Source of the DNA: CAJXSN01 sp947492235
Lineage (GTDB): Bacteria; Pseudomonadota; Alphaproteobacteria; Sphingomonadales; Sphingomonadaceae
NCBI RefSeq assembly: GCF_042492175.1
Contig: NZ_CP170453.1
Span: forward strand, 2,604,001 to 2,668,000
DNA: 64,000 nt
Reading direction: 5' to 3'
The notes below the pieces were generated by a model. It saw nothing but the letters and a program-made list of their open reading frames with translations, searched no databases and was not told the DNA's origin. This document shows, piece by piece, positions 1-8,814 of this stretch (its first letter is position 1; the number at the start of each line of letters is the position of its first letter). The position numbers and the translations under genes were made by a program.

Positions 1-471
1 GCGTACCACGTTGGCCCACTGGTTCACTTTAAGCGGTAAATCACGCCAGCTCTGAATCCAGCGCGCCATCGCATCGCCGATGATCGTTTCGGAAGTTGGG
101 CGGACCACCAGCGGCTCTTCCAGCTTGGCCGCAGGATCGGGGACCAGACCGCCTTCACCATCGGCAATCAGGCGGTGATGCGTGACGACTGCCATTTCCT
201 TTGCAAAGCCCTCCACGTGGTCGGCCTCGCGCTCAAAATTGGAAAGCGGGATGAAAATCGGAAAATACGCATTTTCATGGCCCGTTGCCTTGATCCGGTC
301 GTCCAGCAGGCGCTGAATGCGTTCCCAGATACCGTATCCCCATGGGCGGATGACCATGCAGCCGCGCACACCCGATTCCTCGGCCATTTCGGCGGCGGAG
401 ATGACTTCCTGATACCAGGCGGCAAAATCGTCTTCCCGTTTGACGGAAAGGGCGTGGCGGATGTTGGACAC
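1..471 (-). CDS. proS: Prolyl-tRNA synthetase, N-terminal part (cut by window edge)
   Basis: This is the first 157 codons of a class II aminoacyl-tRNA synthetase that charges tRNA-Pro in the cytoplasm; the rest lies beyond position 1. The translated segment has the ProRS core: RGCMVIRPWGYGIWERIQ, a KATGHENAYFPIFIP stretch and the class II motif with RPTSE near residues 123-127, followed by WRDLPLKVNQWANVVR. These match the archaeal/eukaryote-type ProRS found in many alphaproteobacteria, not the long E. coli type with an editing insert. The start is a GTG at 471 giving MSNIRHALSVKRED; no in-frame ATG precedes the conserved region. phaR lies 47 bp upstream on the same strand. Confidence 0.9.
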   Translation of the reverse strand, partial: MSNIRHALSVKREDDFAAWYQEVISAAEMAEESGVRGCMVIRPWGYGIWERIQRLLDDRIKATGHENAYFPIFIPLSNFEREADHVEGFAKEMAVVTHHRLIADGEGGLVPDPAAKLEEPLVVRPTSETIIGDAMARWIQSWRDLPLKVNQWANVVR

Positions 472-518
472 TGTGCGTGGACTTTCTGAAATTCTGAAGA
501 GGTGTTGGCGCGCGGGGC

Positions 519-1082
519 TTACTTGCCCAACTGGTCCAGCTTTTCCTGCATCGCGGCCATCTGATCGCGCAGGGCTGACAATTCATCGCCCGATGCTGGC
601 GGCTCTGCCGCGGCATCGGAGGATTTGCTGCCGGTGCCGGGAATGAACACCTCGGTCGCGGCGCGCATCATCGCCATGTTGGTTTCATGCATTTTGGCAA
701 GCAAACTTCCGCCTGCCGTATTTTTCGCAGCGTCCTGCCATTTCGCCTGGTTCTCGCGGAAATTCTGCATTGCCGTTTCGAGATAGGTCGGCATCACGGC
801 CTGCATGGAATTGCCATACATGCCGATGATCTGGCGCAGGAAACTGATCGGCAGCATGGGCGCACCGCCGCTTTCCGCTTCCATGATGATCTGCGTCAGG
901 ATGGAGCGGGTGATGTCATCGCCCGTCTTGGCATCCTTGACCTCGAAATCGACGCCATCGCGGGTCATCTTTGCCAGATCTTCCAGCGTGATATAGCTGG
1001 AGGACTGCGTGTTGTAGAGCCGCCGGTTGGCGTATTTCTTGATGACGATGGGCTCTCCCGGAGCCGATTCCTTGCCTGCCAT
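519..1082 (-). CDS. phaR: Polyhydroxyalkanoate synthesis repressor PhaR
   Basis: A 187-residue cytoplasmic regulator that in this family represses phasin and PHA-synthesis genes and is released by PHA granules. The N-terminal PHA DNA-binding domain spans about residues 12-70 and contains IKKYANRRLYNT at 14-25. It is followed by PHB-accumulation regulatory segments (LPISFLRQIIGMYGNSMQAV), an Ala/Pro/Ser-rich linker and a short C-terminal coiled coil (ELSALRDQMAAMQEKLDQL). Length and domain order are normal for the family. It is followed by proS on the same strand. The 117 bp upstream are unusually rich in TGCA (1147-1186), which would suit autoregulation. No PHA synthase gene is in the window. 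Confidence 0.95.
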   Translation of the reverse strand: MAGKESAPGEPIVIKKYANRRLYNTQSSSYITLEDLAKMTRDGVDFEVKDAKTGDDITRSILTQIIMEAESGGAPMLPISFLRQIIGMYGNSMQAVMPTYLETAMQNFRENQAKWQDAAKNTAGGSLLAKMHETNMAMMRAATEVFIPGTGSKSSDAAAEPPASGDELSALRDQMAAMQEKLDQLGK

Positions 1083-1146
1083 AATGCCGCCTGCCTTACT
1101 TCCGGGTGCGCCGGATTGTTTTGAACCGTTTGCGCAGTCTTAGCAC

Positions 1147-1186
1147 TTGCACAAGCTGCACCGCAACGTGCTTCGCTGCAATGCAC
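1147..1186. promoter_or_regulatory. TGCA-rich cluster upstream of phaR, candidate PhaR operator
   Basis: Four TGCA tetramers occur in about 40 bp, at 1148-1151, 1157-1160, 1177-1180 and 1182-1185, within the short phaR upstream region. PhaR proteins of Paracoccus and Rhodobacter bind TGC-rich sites and repress their own gene. Assignment here is inference from base pattern and position only. Confidence 0.35.
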
Positions 1187-1199
1187 ACGGCGCGGTTGG

Positions 1200-2243
1200 T
1201 CAGCTGCGCATCCGCTGACCCAGAACAGTGAGCAGTTCGTATTGCGACAGACCGCTCATCTTCGATGCGGCCGGAAGATCGTAGGGCACATCCAGCCAGT
1301 CGCCGAGCTTGATCTCTGGCGCATGGGTCAGGTCCACGATGACCATATCCATCGACACCTTGCCGAGCAGCGGCAGGCGCTCGCCGTCGTGCTCGAGCCA
1401 ACCACGCCCGCCCCATGACCTGAGGAAACCGTCGGCGTAGCCCAGCGAAACGGTACCTACTCTCATAGCGTTGCTGGCTGTGAATTCGCGATTGTATCCC
1501 ACGGCATCGCCGGGCTTCAGATCATGCACCTGAATAATTGCGGCGCGGGGATAGGCGACCTGCCTTATGCGCCCTGCCATTTCAGAACGCGGCACGCCGC
1601 CATAAAGCGCAAGCCCCGGGCGCGTCAGGTCGAAACTGAAATCATCGCCCAGGCCGATGCCTGCGCTGTTCGAGATACTGAGCTCGCGCGCCCCGACCGC
1701 TCGCTTGGCTTCGTGGAAAGCCGCGAGTTGCTCGGAACTCACAGAACCATCTTCGTCCGCCGAGGACAGGTGCGACATCAATACGGCCACATCCAGCGAC
1801 TGAATCGCAGGCTCCCGAAGGTCCGCCGGCGCAATTCCCAGACGGTGAATACCTGTGTCGATCATCAGATGGCACGGCCCGCCACCCGTCTCGTTCCACA
1901 CATCGGCCTGATGCAGCGAGTTGATAACGGGAAGTACGCCGGTGGCTCTGGCATAGGCTGCCTCTTCCGCCGTGTTTGCGCCGTGCAGCACTGCCAATTG
2001 CTCCGGCGGCACATGGCGAAGAACCGCGGCGACTTCGCTCCAATGCGCCACGAAAAAATCCCGTGCCCCGGCATCGCGCAGCACGGGTACGCACACATCG
2101 ACCCCCAGTCCGTAGCAATCGGCCTTGACCGCTGCCCCTGCCCGCGCATCGCCGGACATGGCATCGAGCGTGCGCCAGTTGGCCGCCAGCGCTTCCCGAT
2201 CAATGTCGAGGCGCACGGTGGGTGCTGGCGGAATGGCGGTCAT
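1200..2243 (-). CDS. alr: Alanine racemase
   Basis: A 347-residue PLP enzyme interconverting L- and D-alanine for peptidoglycan precursors. The Schiff-base lysine is K40 in AVKADCYGLG. The second catalytic residue is Y269 in SLGYADGF, and the SMDM segment that helps bind substrate and dimerise is present. The start was set at the ATG at 2243 (MTAIPPAPTVRLDIDREALAANW). Longer in-frame starts would run into the upstream transporter gene, whose stop is only 7 bp away. The tight spacing implies cotranscription with that transporter. A biosynthetic (Alr) or catabolic (DadX) role cannot be told apart here. Confidence 0.95.
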   Translation of the reverse strand: MTAIPPAPTVRLDIDREALAANWRTLDAMSGDARAGAAVKADCYGLGVDVCVPVLRDAGARDFFVAHWSEVAAVLRHVPPEQLAVLHGANTAEEAAYARATGVLPVINSLHQADVWNETGGGPCHLMIDTGIHRLGIAPADLREPAIQSLDVAVLMSHLSSADEDGSVSSEQLAAFHEAKRAVGARELSISNSAGIGLGDDFSFDLTRPGLALYGGVPRSEMAGRIRQVAYPRAAIIQVHDLKPGDAVGYNREFTASNAMRVGTVSLGYADGFLRSWGGRGWLEHDGERLPLLGKVSMDMVIVDLTHAPEIKLGDWLDVPYDLPAASKMSGLSQYELLTVLGQRMRS

Positions 2244-2250
2244 TGTTCTG

Positions 2251-3891
2251 TCAGGTCGCGACGTCATCTTCAAAATCGCGGGGCGGGCCATCCGGAATGC
2301 CCCACCAGGCGACCACGATACCGAATGCAACCACAATCCAGGTGTACCAGAGACCGGAATAGATATTGCCAGTACTGGCGACGATGATCCCTGCGATCAG
2401 CGGCAGGAAGCCGCCGAGATACCCGGCACCGATGTGATACGGGATCGACATCGACGAATAGCGGATCTTGGGCGGAAACATTTCCGACAGGAGCGCAGCC
2501 ACCGAACCATAAGTCAGCGCAGACAACATGCCCGCCACAAGCAGAAGGGCGATGATCCCGATGATATTCGCCAATGGCGGCACCTGACGGGTAAAGTCGA
2601 AACCTGCGGCACCAAGCTGTTCCTGCAATCCCGCGGTCCGCGCCGCCCCATCACTGAGCCAGTTATCGCCGATGACCACAGCTTCTCCGCCAACAGTGAC
2701 GCTCAGGGGTTCCCCCGCGACGACCGTATAGGAAACGCCGCTGGCGATCAGTGATCCGAGAATCTTGCCGCAATCGCTGGGCTCGCGGTCCAGCAGCTCG
2801 GCAAAGGGATCGGTCACGCATTGCTGCCCGGTCACGACGACCGGAGCGCGCTCGGCAGCCGCAGCGAGGCCCGGATTGGCCAGCGCCCCCATGCCCCAGA
2901 AAATCGGGAATAGCAGCGCCAGCGTGGCCAGCGCACCGATAATAATCGGCTTCTTGCGCCCGACCCGGTCCGACCATTTGCCGACAATCAAATAGAACCC
3001 CATCGACAGGGTTCCGGCGATCAGCAGGATCACTTCGACGCTGGTTTCATCGAGGCGCATATCGCCCTTGAGGAAAGAGAGGCTGGAGAAGAATGCCGAA
3101 TACCAGATCGTGGTAAGGATCCCGGTAATCCCGAACAGCGCGACAAAGATGCGCTTCTTGTTGCCGGGATAGGTAAAGCTTTCAATGAAGGGATTGCCCG
3201 ATGTTTCGCCCGCTTCCTTCATCGCCTTGAAGACCGGGCTTTCGGATAGCTTGAAGCGCATCCACAGGGAAATGACCAAGAGGAGGATCGAAAGCAGGAA
3301 AGGCACACGCCAGCCCCACGCCTCAAAAGCCTCTTGGGGAATGATGACGCGGCAGAGCAGCACCACGATAATGCTGAGCACAAAACCGCCCACGACACTG
3401 GCCTGAATAAAGCTGGTATAGAAGCCGCGCTTCTCTGGCGGTGCATGCTCTGCGACATAGATCGCTGCGCCGCCATATTCGCCGCCAAGGGCAAGCCCCT
3501 GCAATACGCGAAGGATGATAACGATAATCGGCGCTACCACGCCAATCTGATCCACGGTCGGTATGAGCCCGACACCCGCGGTGGCGATGCCCATCAAGGT
3601 CACCGTGACAAGGAAAGTGTATTTGCGCCCCAGTCGGTCGCCGAGAAAGCCGAACAGGATGGCCCCAATGGGCCGAAAGGCAAATCCCACGGCAAAGGTC
3701 GACCAGACCAGCAACAGGCCGAGCGTCGGATCATCGACGTCGTAAAACGCATCTTTGAGGATATAGGCGAGTGTCCCGTAGATGAAGAAATCATACCACT
3801 CGAACACCGTCCCGGCGGATGAAGCGCCGATCACCAGGCGGATTTCCTTCTCGGTCGGCTCACTAACCGCTGCAGTTTCCGATGTGCTCAT
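2251..3891 (-). CDS. MFS transporter, metabolite:H+ symporter (MHS/ProP-like) family
   Basis: A 546-residue inner-membrane symporter. The start has the MHS signature SSAGTVFEWYDFFIYGTLA, and the cytoplasmic loop GDRLGRKYTFLVTV and the RVLQGLALGGEYGGA segment (TM4) are typical of ProP, ShiA and KgtP relatives. The protein is about 100 residues longer than most MHS members because of a hydrophilic insert at about residues 335-435, between late transmembrane helices, holding two cysteines (QQCVTDP and SDCGK). It should face the periplasm. The substrate cannot be read from sequence; dicarboxylates, shikimate, osmolytes and sugars are all transported by relatives. It lies 7 bp upstream of alr on the same strand. 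Confidence 0.88.
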   Translation of the reverse strand: MSTSETAAVSEPTEKEIRLVIGASSAGTVFEWYDFFIYGTLAYILKDAFYDVDDPTLGLLLVWSTFAVGFAFRPIGAILFGFLGDRLGRKYTFLVTVTLMGIATAGVGLIPTVDQIGVVAPIIVIILRVLQGLALGGEYGGAAIYVAEHAPPEKRGFYTSFIQASVVGGFVLSIIVVLLCRVIIPQEAFEAWGWRVPFLLSILLLVISLWMRFKLSESPVFKAMKEAGETSGNPFIESFTYPGNKKRIFVALFGITGILTTIWYSAFFSSLSFLKGDMRLDETSVEVILLIAGTLSMGFYLIVGKWSDRVGRKKPIIIGALATLALLFPIFWGMGALANPGLAAAAERAPVVVTGQQCVTDPFAELLDREPSDCGKILGSLIASGVSYTVVAGEPLSVTVGGEAVVIGDNWLSDGAARTAGLQEQLGAAGFDFTRQVPPLANIIGIIALLLVAGMLSALTYGSVAALLSEMFPPKIRYSSMSIPYHIGAGYLGGFLPLIAGIIVASTGNIYSGLWYTWIVVAFGIVVAWWGIPDGPPRDFEDDVAT

Positions 3892-3994
3892 GATGCGATG
3901 TGCCCTTCCCCAAACAAGACGCCGCAGGCCTAGCGTTCATGGCCGGTAATTCAAGCCGCCAGTGCCTGCGCACCACCTGTCAATTTCATCAAAA

Positions 3995-4477
3995 TCAAAT
4001 GCGCGCATCTGGCAAAGCATCGGGCAACGCATTTCCCAACGCTTTCCATGGCAGCAATATGGCACCGTGGCGTGCATGATAATCGCGTGCAATTGCAATG
4101 GCTGACAGGTCCGGGGCCGATGGCACTGGAGCATCTCCGGCAAGCCAATCCACGACGCTGGTACGGGCGCTTGCGGCGTCGGCGGCGGATTTGCCGATCA
4201 CCCAACCGGCGAACAGCGCGGCGCTCGCCTGTCCAACGGCGCAGGCCTGCACCATCAGGCCGACCGAGGCGATAGCGCCATTTACCATCTGCACATCAAT
4301 TGCGAGCGAGCCGCCGCAGGTTTCGGATCGCGCGGATCCGTGCAGCGGGGCATCGGGAAGGCGCGGATAAGCGGCAAGGCCGGTTGCCAGCGCGAGCATT
4401 TCTGGGGTGTACAGTTTCGAGGAAGGCGAGCGGCTCCTATTTTGCCCTGAGTTCTGCCCAGTCGTCGACACGCTCAT
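3995..4477 (-). CDS. NifU/IscU-type Fe-S scaffold-like protein lacking the third cysteine
   Basis: A 160-residue protein with the NifU_N fold pattern: SETCGGSLAIDV (C54) and VQACAVGQASAALFAG (C79). These match the first two cluster-ligand cysteines of IscU. Where IscU has KLHCS, this protein reads ARHGAILLPW, so the third cysteine is replaced by glycine (G138) while the preceding histidine (H137) is kept. It may bind iron or clusters differently, or have lost scaffold activity. The gene overlaps the cvpA stop by 4 bp (ATGA) and so is probably translationally coupled in a radA-cvpA operon. No isc or suf genes are nearby. The family call is fairly sure, the function is not. Confidence 0.75.
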   Translation of the reverse strand: MSVSTTGQNSGQNRSRSPSSKLYTPEMLALATGLAAYPRLPDAPLHGSARSETCGGSLAIDVQMVNGAIASVGLMVQACAVGQASAALFAGWVIGKSAADAASARTSVVDWLAGDAPVPSAPDLSAIAIARDYHARHGAILLPWKALGNALPDALPDARI

Positions 4478-5010
4478 TGCGCGTTATCGCCGCCGGGCTT
4501 TTCGTCCTCTTCCAACTGCGCACGGCGGGCTGCAATCAAGGGGACCAACTCGTTGGTCGCGGCATTGATTGCCGGATAAGTCCGGGCTGTTGCGACCCAT
4601 GCCGGGCGGCCTGTCACGCTCCATTCGTCGTCGAAGGTGAAGGCAATCAGGCAAAACCCGAAGACAGCAATCAAAGCGCCCTTCACCAGTCCCATGCCGA
4701 AGCCGAGCACACGGTCCACGGGCTTCAGATCGGAACCGCCATCGTCGGTCGCGGCAAGGCCGATAATGACCTTCATCCCGGCATAGGGGATCAGCAGCAG
4801 AAGGGCGAAGGCGAGGATGGCCGAAAGCGTGCTGGAGGGAATATATCCCAGCAGGAAATCGTAGACCGGGTAGTGCAGGAAGCGCATCGAAAACGCGGCC
4901 AGAAACCATGTGGCCAGTGACAGGACTTCCTGCACCAGTCCGCGCATGAAGCCACCGATGGCGGCGACACCCACAATGACGATTACAATGATATCGAAGC
5001 CGGTCATCAC
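4474..5010 (-). CDS. cvpA: CvpA family membrane protein
   Basis: A 178-residue inner-membrane protein of the CvpA (colicin V production) family. It starts with FDIIVIVIVGVAAIGGFMRGLVQEVLS, the typical first helix plus glycine-rich turn, followed by about three more membrane helices and a charged C-terminal tail (ARRAQLEEDEKPGGDNAQ). The family's molecular job is poorly defined; in other bacteria it is linked to envelope stress and colicin V secretion. The gene begins 11 bp after radA and overlaps the next gene by 4 bp, so the three form one operon. Alphaproteobacterial genomes often keep cvpA next to radA. Confidence 0.9.
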   Translation of the reverse strand: MMTGFDIIVIVIVGVAAIGGFMRGLVQEVLSLATWFLAAFSMRFLHYPVYDFLLGYIPSSTLSAILAFALLLLIPYAGMKVIIGLAATDDGGSDLKPVDRVLGFGMGLVKGALIAVFGFCLIAFTFDDEWSVTGRPAWVATARTYPAINAATNELVPLIAARRAQLEEDEKPGGDNAQ

Positions 5011-5021
5011 GGCGGCGCCTT

Positions 5022-6389
5022 CTATTGGCTCCCCATGACCCGGTCAACGAGATTGGCCAGTTGGCGCAGGCCCCCATAGGTCAAATCTTTCGGCACATCG
5101 TCCACGCCGTGAGGCCCGAAGGATTTGGAGAAGCCCAGCTTGGCTCCTTCCCGCATCCGCAATCCGGCATGGGCCACGGGGCGGATTTCGCCCGCGAGGG
5201 ATACCTCACCGAAGAAAATCGAGCGGTGCGGCAAAGGTTTGTCCGCCAGTGCGCTGACCAATGCGGCAGCAATCGCTAGATCGGCGGCGGGATCGGAAAG
5301 GCGGTATCCACCCGCGATATTGAGATAGACCTCGGCCGAGCTGAAATTCAGACCGCAGCGCGATTCCAGCACGGCGAGTAACATGGCCAGTCGTCCGCTA
5401 TCCCATCCCACAACCGCGCGGCGCGGCGTGGCCCCTGACTGCAAGCGCACAATCAGCGCCTGCACCTCGATCAATACAGGGCGCGTCCCTTCCAAAGCCG
5501 GAAATACAGAGCTTCCTGCCAGCGGCGCATCGCGGCCCGACAGGAACAGCATGGATGGGTTGGACACTTCCTCCAGCCCCGCCCCCGCCATCGCGAAGAC
5601 ACCGATTTCGTCCACCGCACCGAACCTGTTCTTCAGCGCGCGCAGGATGCGGTACTGGTGGCTGCGCTCTCCCTCGAAGCTCATCACCACATCGACCATG
5701 TGCTCTAGCACGCGCGGTCCGGCGATGGTGCCGTCTTTTGTCACATGGCCGACGAGAACCAGCGCCACGCCGTTTTCCTTGGCATAACGGATTAGCTCGA
5801 ATGCACAGCCGCGCACCTGACTGACCGTGCCGGGTGCACCCTCGATCGTGTCGGAATGCATGGTCTGGATTGAATCGATCACCAGCAATTTGGGCGGCTC
5901 CATCGAGCCCAGGGTGGTAAGGATATCGCGTACCGACGTCGCAGCCGCCAGACTGACCGGTGCATCTGCCAGCCCCAATCGCGCGGCACGCAAGCGAACC
6001 TGACCGGCGGCTTCTTCACCGCTGATATAGACTGACTTCCCGCCATCCTTGGCAATCGCAGCAGCCGTCTGAAGCAGCAGGGTAGATTTGCCGATGCCGG
6101 GATCGCCACCCATCAGGATCGCGCTACCCGGTACGAGCCCTCCTCCCAGAGCCCGGTCGAACTCAGGCAGACCGGTTGGCTGGCGCACCGGCATTTCGCC
6201 CGGTTTGTCCAACGGGACGAAAGAAACCGGCCTCCCCCCGCTCGACAGGTCATGCTTTTGCGAGAACACCGTCGCAGGCGCGTCCTCCACCAGCGTGTTC
6301 CATTCCGCGCAATCGCCGCACTGCCCCTGCCAACGGGGCGACACGGACCCGCAGGCCTGACAGATGTAGCGTTTCTTCGGCTTTGCCAT
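5022..6389 (-). CDS. radA: DNA repair protein RadA (Sms)
   Basis: A 455-residue RecA-like ATPase and branch-migration helicase for recombination intermediates. It has an N-terminal C4 zinc finger (C10, C13, C24, C27), a Walker A GDPGIGKS at 95-102, the RadA-specific KNRFG motif at 253-257 and a C-terminal Lon-protease-like domain. The ATG at 6389 (MAKPKKRYICQACGS) is chosen because the zinc finger of RadA sits at the very N-terminus; a further in-frame extension of 12 codons has no support. It is the first gene of the radA-cvpA-NifU-like operon. A GAAC-N7-GAAC box 18 bp upstream suggests LexA control. Confidence 0.97.
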   Translation of the reverse strand: MAKPKKRYICQACGSVSPRWQGQCGDCAEWNTLVEDAPATVFSQKHDLSSGGRPVSFVPLDKPGEMPVRQPTGLPEFDRALGGGLVPGSAILMGGDPGIGKSTLLLQTAAAIAKDGGKSVYISGEEAAGQVRLRAARLGLADAPVSLAAATSVRDILTTLGSMEPPKLLVIDSIQTMHSDTIEGAPGTVSQVRGCAFELIRYAKENGVALVLVGHVTKDGTIAGPRVLEHMVDVVMSFEGERSHQYRILRALKNRFGAVDEIGVFAMAGAGLEEVSNPSMLFLSGRDAPLAGSSVFPALEGTRPVLIEVQALIVRLQSGATPRRAVVGWDSGRLAMLLAVLESRCGLNFSSAEVYLNIAGGYRLSDPAADLAIAAALVSALADKPLPHRSIFFGEVSLAGEIRPVAHAGLRMREGAKLGFSKSFGPHGVDDVPKDLTYGGLRQLANLVDRVMGSQ

Positions 6390-6406
6390 GGGCACTTCCG
6401 TAAACA

Positions 6407-6421
6407 GAACATTTCCAGAAC
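6407..6421. promoter_or_regulatory. Candidate LexA (SOS) box between radA and patatin gene
   Basis: The sequence GAACATTTCCAGAAC is an exact GAAC-N7-GAAC direct repeat (GTTC-N7-GTTC on the other strand), the SOS operator known from Rhodobacter, Caulobacter and other alphaproteobacteria. It lies in the 71-bp divergent region, 18 bp from the radA start and 40 bp from the patatin start, where an operator could act on either promoter. The match is direct; LexA binding is inferred. Confidence 0.6.
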
Positions 6422-6460
6422 GCAATTGCGCTCGGTGAATATCCCCGCCACAAGGTCCGC

Positions 6461-8800
6461 ATGCGCCAGAAAGAACTTCGCATTGCGCTCGTCTGCTATG
6501 GAGGGGTCAGCCTTGCGGTCTATATGCACGGCGTCACCAAGGAAGTGTGGAAGCTGGCCCGGGCCAGCCGCGCCTTCCACGATGGCGACACGGATGCGGC
6601 CGAGGCCCGCGACGGCGCAGAGGCGGTCTACCTCCGGCTGCTTGCCCATTTGCGGGATGAGAACGGGCTGTTGCTGCGGGTGCTGCCCGACATCCTGACC
6701 GGAGCCAGCGCGGGCGGGATCAATGCCGTGTTTCTGGCCGAGGCGCTGCATTCGGGCCGATCTCTCGATCCATTGACCGACCTGTGGCTGGAAAACGCTG
6801 ATATCGACCGGCTGACGGACAAGGATGCCCGGCCTGTGTGGCGCTACGCCAAGATATGGGCGCAGCCACTGGCGGAATATGTTCTGCGGCGTCCGGGCAA
6901 CGCCGTGAGCGAAAGCGTTGCGCCCGAGACCCGCGAGGAGGTGCGCACCAAGGTCTCGCGCCTGATCCGGGGCCGCTGGTTCCAACCGCCGTTTTCGGGC
7001 CTTGGCATGTCCATGCTGCTCCACACGGCGCTGGAGGCGATGGCGAATGGAGAGCCGGGGCCACCATTACTGCCGCCCGGCCATCCGCTGGACCTCTATG
7101 TCACCACGACCGATTTTCGCGGCTACCGCGCGATGCTTCGCCTGAATTCGCCCCCAGTGGTGCTGGAAAGCGAGCACCGCTTGCCGATATCCTTTCATGC
7201 ACAAACCCCGTCAAAGGGCGGACAAGGTCTTGCCAATTCGCTGGAGCTGACCTTCGCGGCACGTGCTACCTCGAGCTTCCCGGGAGCATTTCCCCCGCTG
7301 AAAGTGGCCGAGATCGACCGCATGGGCGATCTGCTGCAGCGCAATTGGCCCGAACGTGACGCATTCCTCCGACGCAATATGCCCGCGCATCTCGAACAGG
7401 GGGACGTGGACAGGGTCGCGCTGATTGACGGCGGCGTGCTGGTCAACGCTCCGTTTCGCGCGGCAACCGAGGCACTGCGGGGCCGCCCAGCCAACCGCGA
7501 AGTGGACCGGCGTTTCGTCTATATCGACCCCCGTCCCGAACGCTTCTCTGACGATGAGGATAAGGAACCGCGCCCGGTCGGCTTCTTCTCCGCCATTTTC
7601 GGCTCGCTCTCGACCATCCCGCGCGAACAGCCGATCCGCGACAATATTCAGGTGCTGGAAAAACAATCGCGCGAGGCACTGCGGCGGCGCGAGATACTCG
7701 GCGGGATGCGGCCCGGTGTGGAGGCGGCGGTGGACAAATTGTTCGGGCGCACCCTGTTCCTCAATCGGCCCACTGCCAAGCGCTTGAAAAACTGGCGCAA
7801 CCGCGCGCAGCAGGCGGCAGCGGAAGGGGCCGGGTTCACCTATCACGCTTACTCGCAGGTCAAATTCAGCGGGATTGTGGAGAGACTGGCGCGCATGGTG
7901 GCGCAGGCTGCGCCTTCTGCCCATCGGACCATGGGAACTCCGGACACGCGAGCCATCGCGCATCGGTTGCGCGGCGAATTGGAAGCGCGCGGCCTTGGCG
8001 AGTTGAGCGATCCGGGTGGCGGTGCAAGCGAGGCTGCAATTGCGTTCTTCCGCGCGCATGATTTGGGCTTCCGCATTCGCCGATTGCGATTGCTGGCCCG
8101 CCGCGCATCGCGGGACTGGGAAGCCGATCCCGAGATTGATGACGCCGCAGCCGACGCCGCCCGCGCGGCGATCTATGACATCCTTGCGCTGTATTTCGAG
8201 CGCGAGGAGGCGGCGCATTTTGGTGATGAATTCGCGCAGATAGCCGGCAATGCGATGAAGGATCCGGGCGCGGTGCTGGATTACCTCGCCGCGCGGCATC
8301 TGTTGCCGGAACTGGATGACCGGGCGGAAGAGATGCTGGCCGAAGCACTCGCCGGAATGCCGCAGAACCTCCGCCGCAAAATGCTGCTTACTTATCTTGG
8401 TTTCCCCTTCTACGACGTTTCCACCTTGCCCCTGCTTGGCTCCGACGGATTGACGGAATTTGATCCGGTGAAGGTCGACAGGATTAGCCCGGAGGACGCG
8501 ACGAGCATTCGCGAAGGCGGCACGGCGGCGACATTGCGCGGCACAGAGTTCTATAGCTTCGGGGCATTCTTCAGCCGCGTTTACCGCGAGAACGACTATC
8601 TGTGGGGCCGCCTGCACGGAGCCGAGCGGATGGTCGATCTGGTGTGCTCCACGCTCGATGCGCCCATGGATGAGGCGGTCTGCATGGGCTTCAAGCGCGA
8701 CCTGTTTCTGGCAATTCTGGATGAGGAGCGCGGGCGGCTTGTGGCCGACCCCGAACTCGTTAACCGGATCGAGACCGAAGTGCGTGAGCGGTTAGTGTAG
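6461..8800 (+). CDS. Patatin-related phospholipase-like protein
   Basis: A 779-residue protein starting with ELRIALVCYGGVSLAVYMHGVTKEVWKL, the signature of the long patatin-related family with a C-terminal DUF3376-type region. The catalytic dyad is visible: nucleophile S83 in GASAGGINA and D323 in DGGVLVNAPF. Patatin domains hydrolyse acyl esters of phospholipids or other lipids. The long C-terminal half (about residues 400-779) is alpha-helical and charged and has no motif I can name. No signal peptide or membrane helix is evident, so it is probably cytosolic or peripheral. It is divergent from radA, sharing an SOS-like box, and convergent with the DUF6445 gene. Confidence 0.88.
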   Translation: MRQKELRIALVCYGGVSLAVYMHGVTKEVWKLARASRAFHDGDTDAAEARDGAEAVYLRLLAHLRDENGLLLRVLPDILTGASAGGINAVFLAEALHSGRSLDPLTDLWLENADIDRLTDKDARPVWRYAKIWAQPLAEYVLRRPGNAVSESVAPETREEVRTKVSRLIRGRWFQPPFSGLGMSMLLHTALEAMANGEPGPPLLPPGHPLDLYVTTTDFRGYRAMLRLNSPPVVLESEHRLPISFHAQTPSKGGQGLANSLELTFAARATSSFPGAFPPLKVAEIDRMGDLLQRNWPERDAFLRRNMPAHLEQGDVDRVALIDGGVLVNAPFRAATEALRGRPANREVDRRFVYIDPRPERFSDDEDKEPRPVGFFSAIFGSLSTIPREQPIRDNIQVLEKQSREALRRREILGGMRPGVEAAVDKLFGRTLFLNRPTAKRLKNWRNRAQQAAAEGAGFTYHAYSQVKFSGIVERLARMVAQAAPSAHRTMGTPDTRAIAHRLRGELEARGLGELSDPGGGASEAAIAFFRAHDLGFRIRRLRLLARRASRDWEADPEIDDAAADAARAAIYDILALYFEREEAAHFGDEFAQIAGNAMKDPGAVLDYLAARHLLPELDDRAEEMLAEALAGMPQNLRRKMLLTYLGFPFYDVSTLPLLGSDGLTEFDPVKVDRISPEDATSIREGGTAATLRGTEFYSFGAFFSRVYRENDYLWGRLHGAERMVDLVCSTLDAPMDEAVCMGFKRDLFLAILDEERGRLVADPELVNRIETEVRERLV

Positions 8801-8814
8801 CTCGGCTATCCCGC

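Noticed and set aside
7211..8617. Long open frame antisense to the patatin gene (468 codons)
   Set aside because: It is a high-GC shadow of the patatin gene: no family motif, no SD, and a composition set by the opposite strand.
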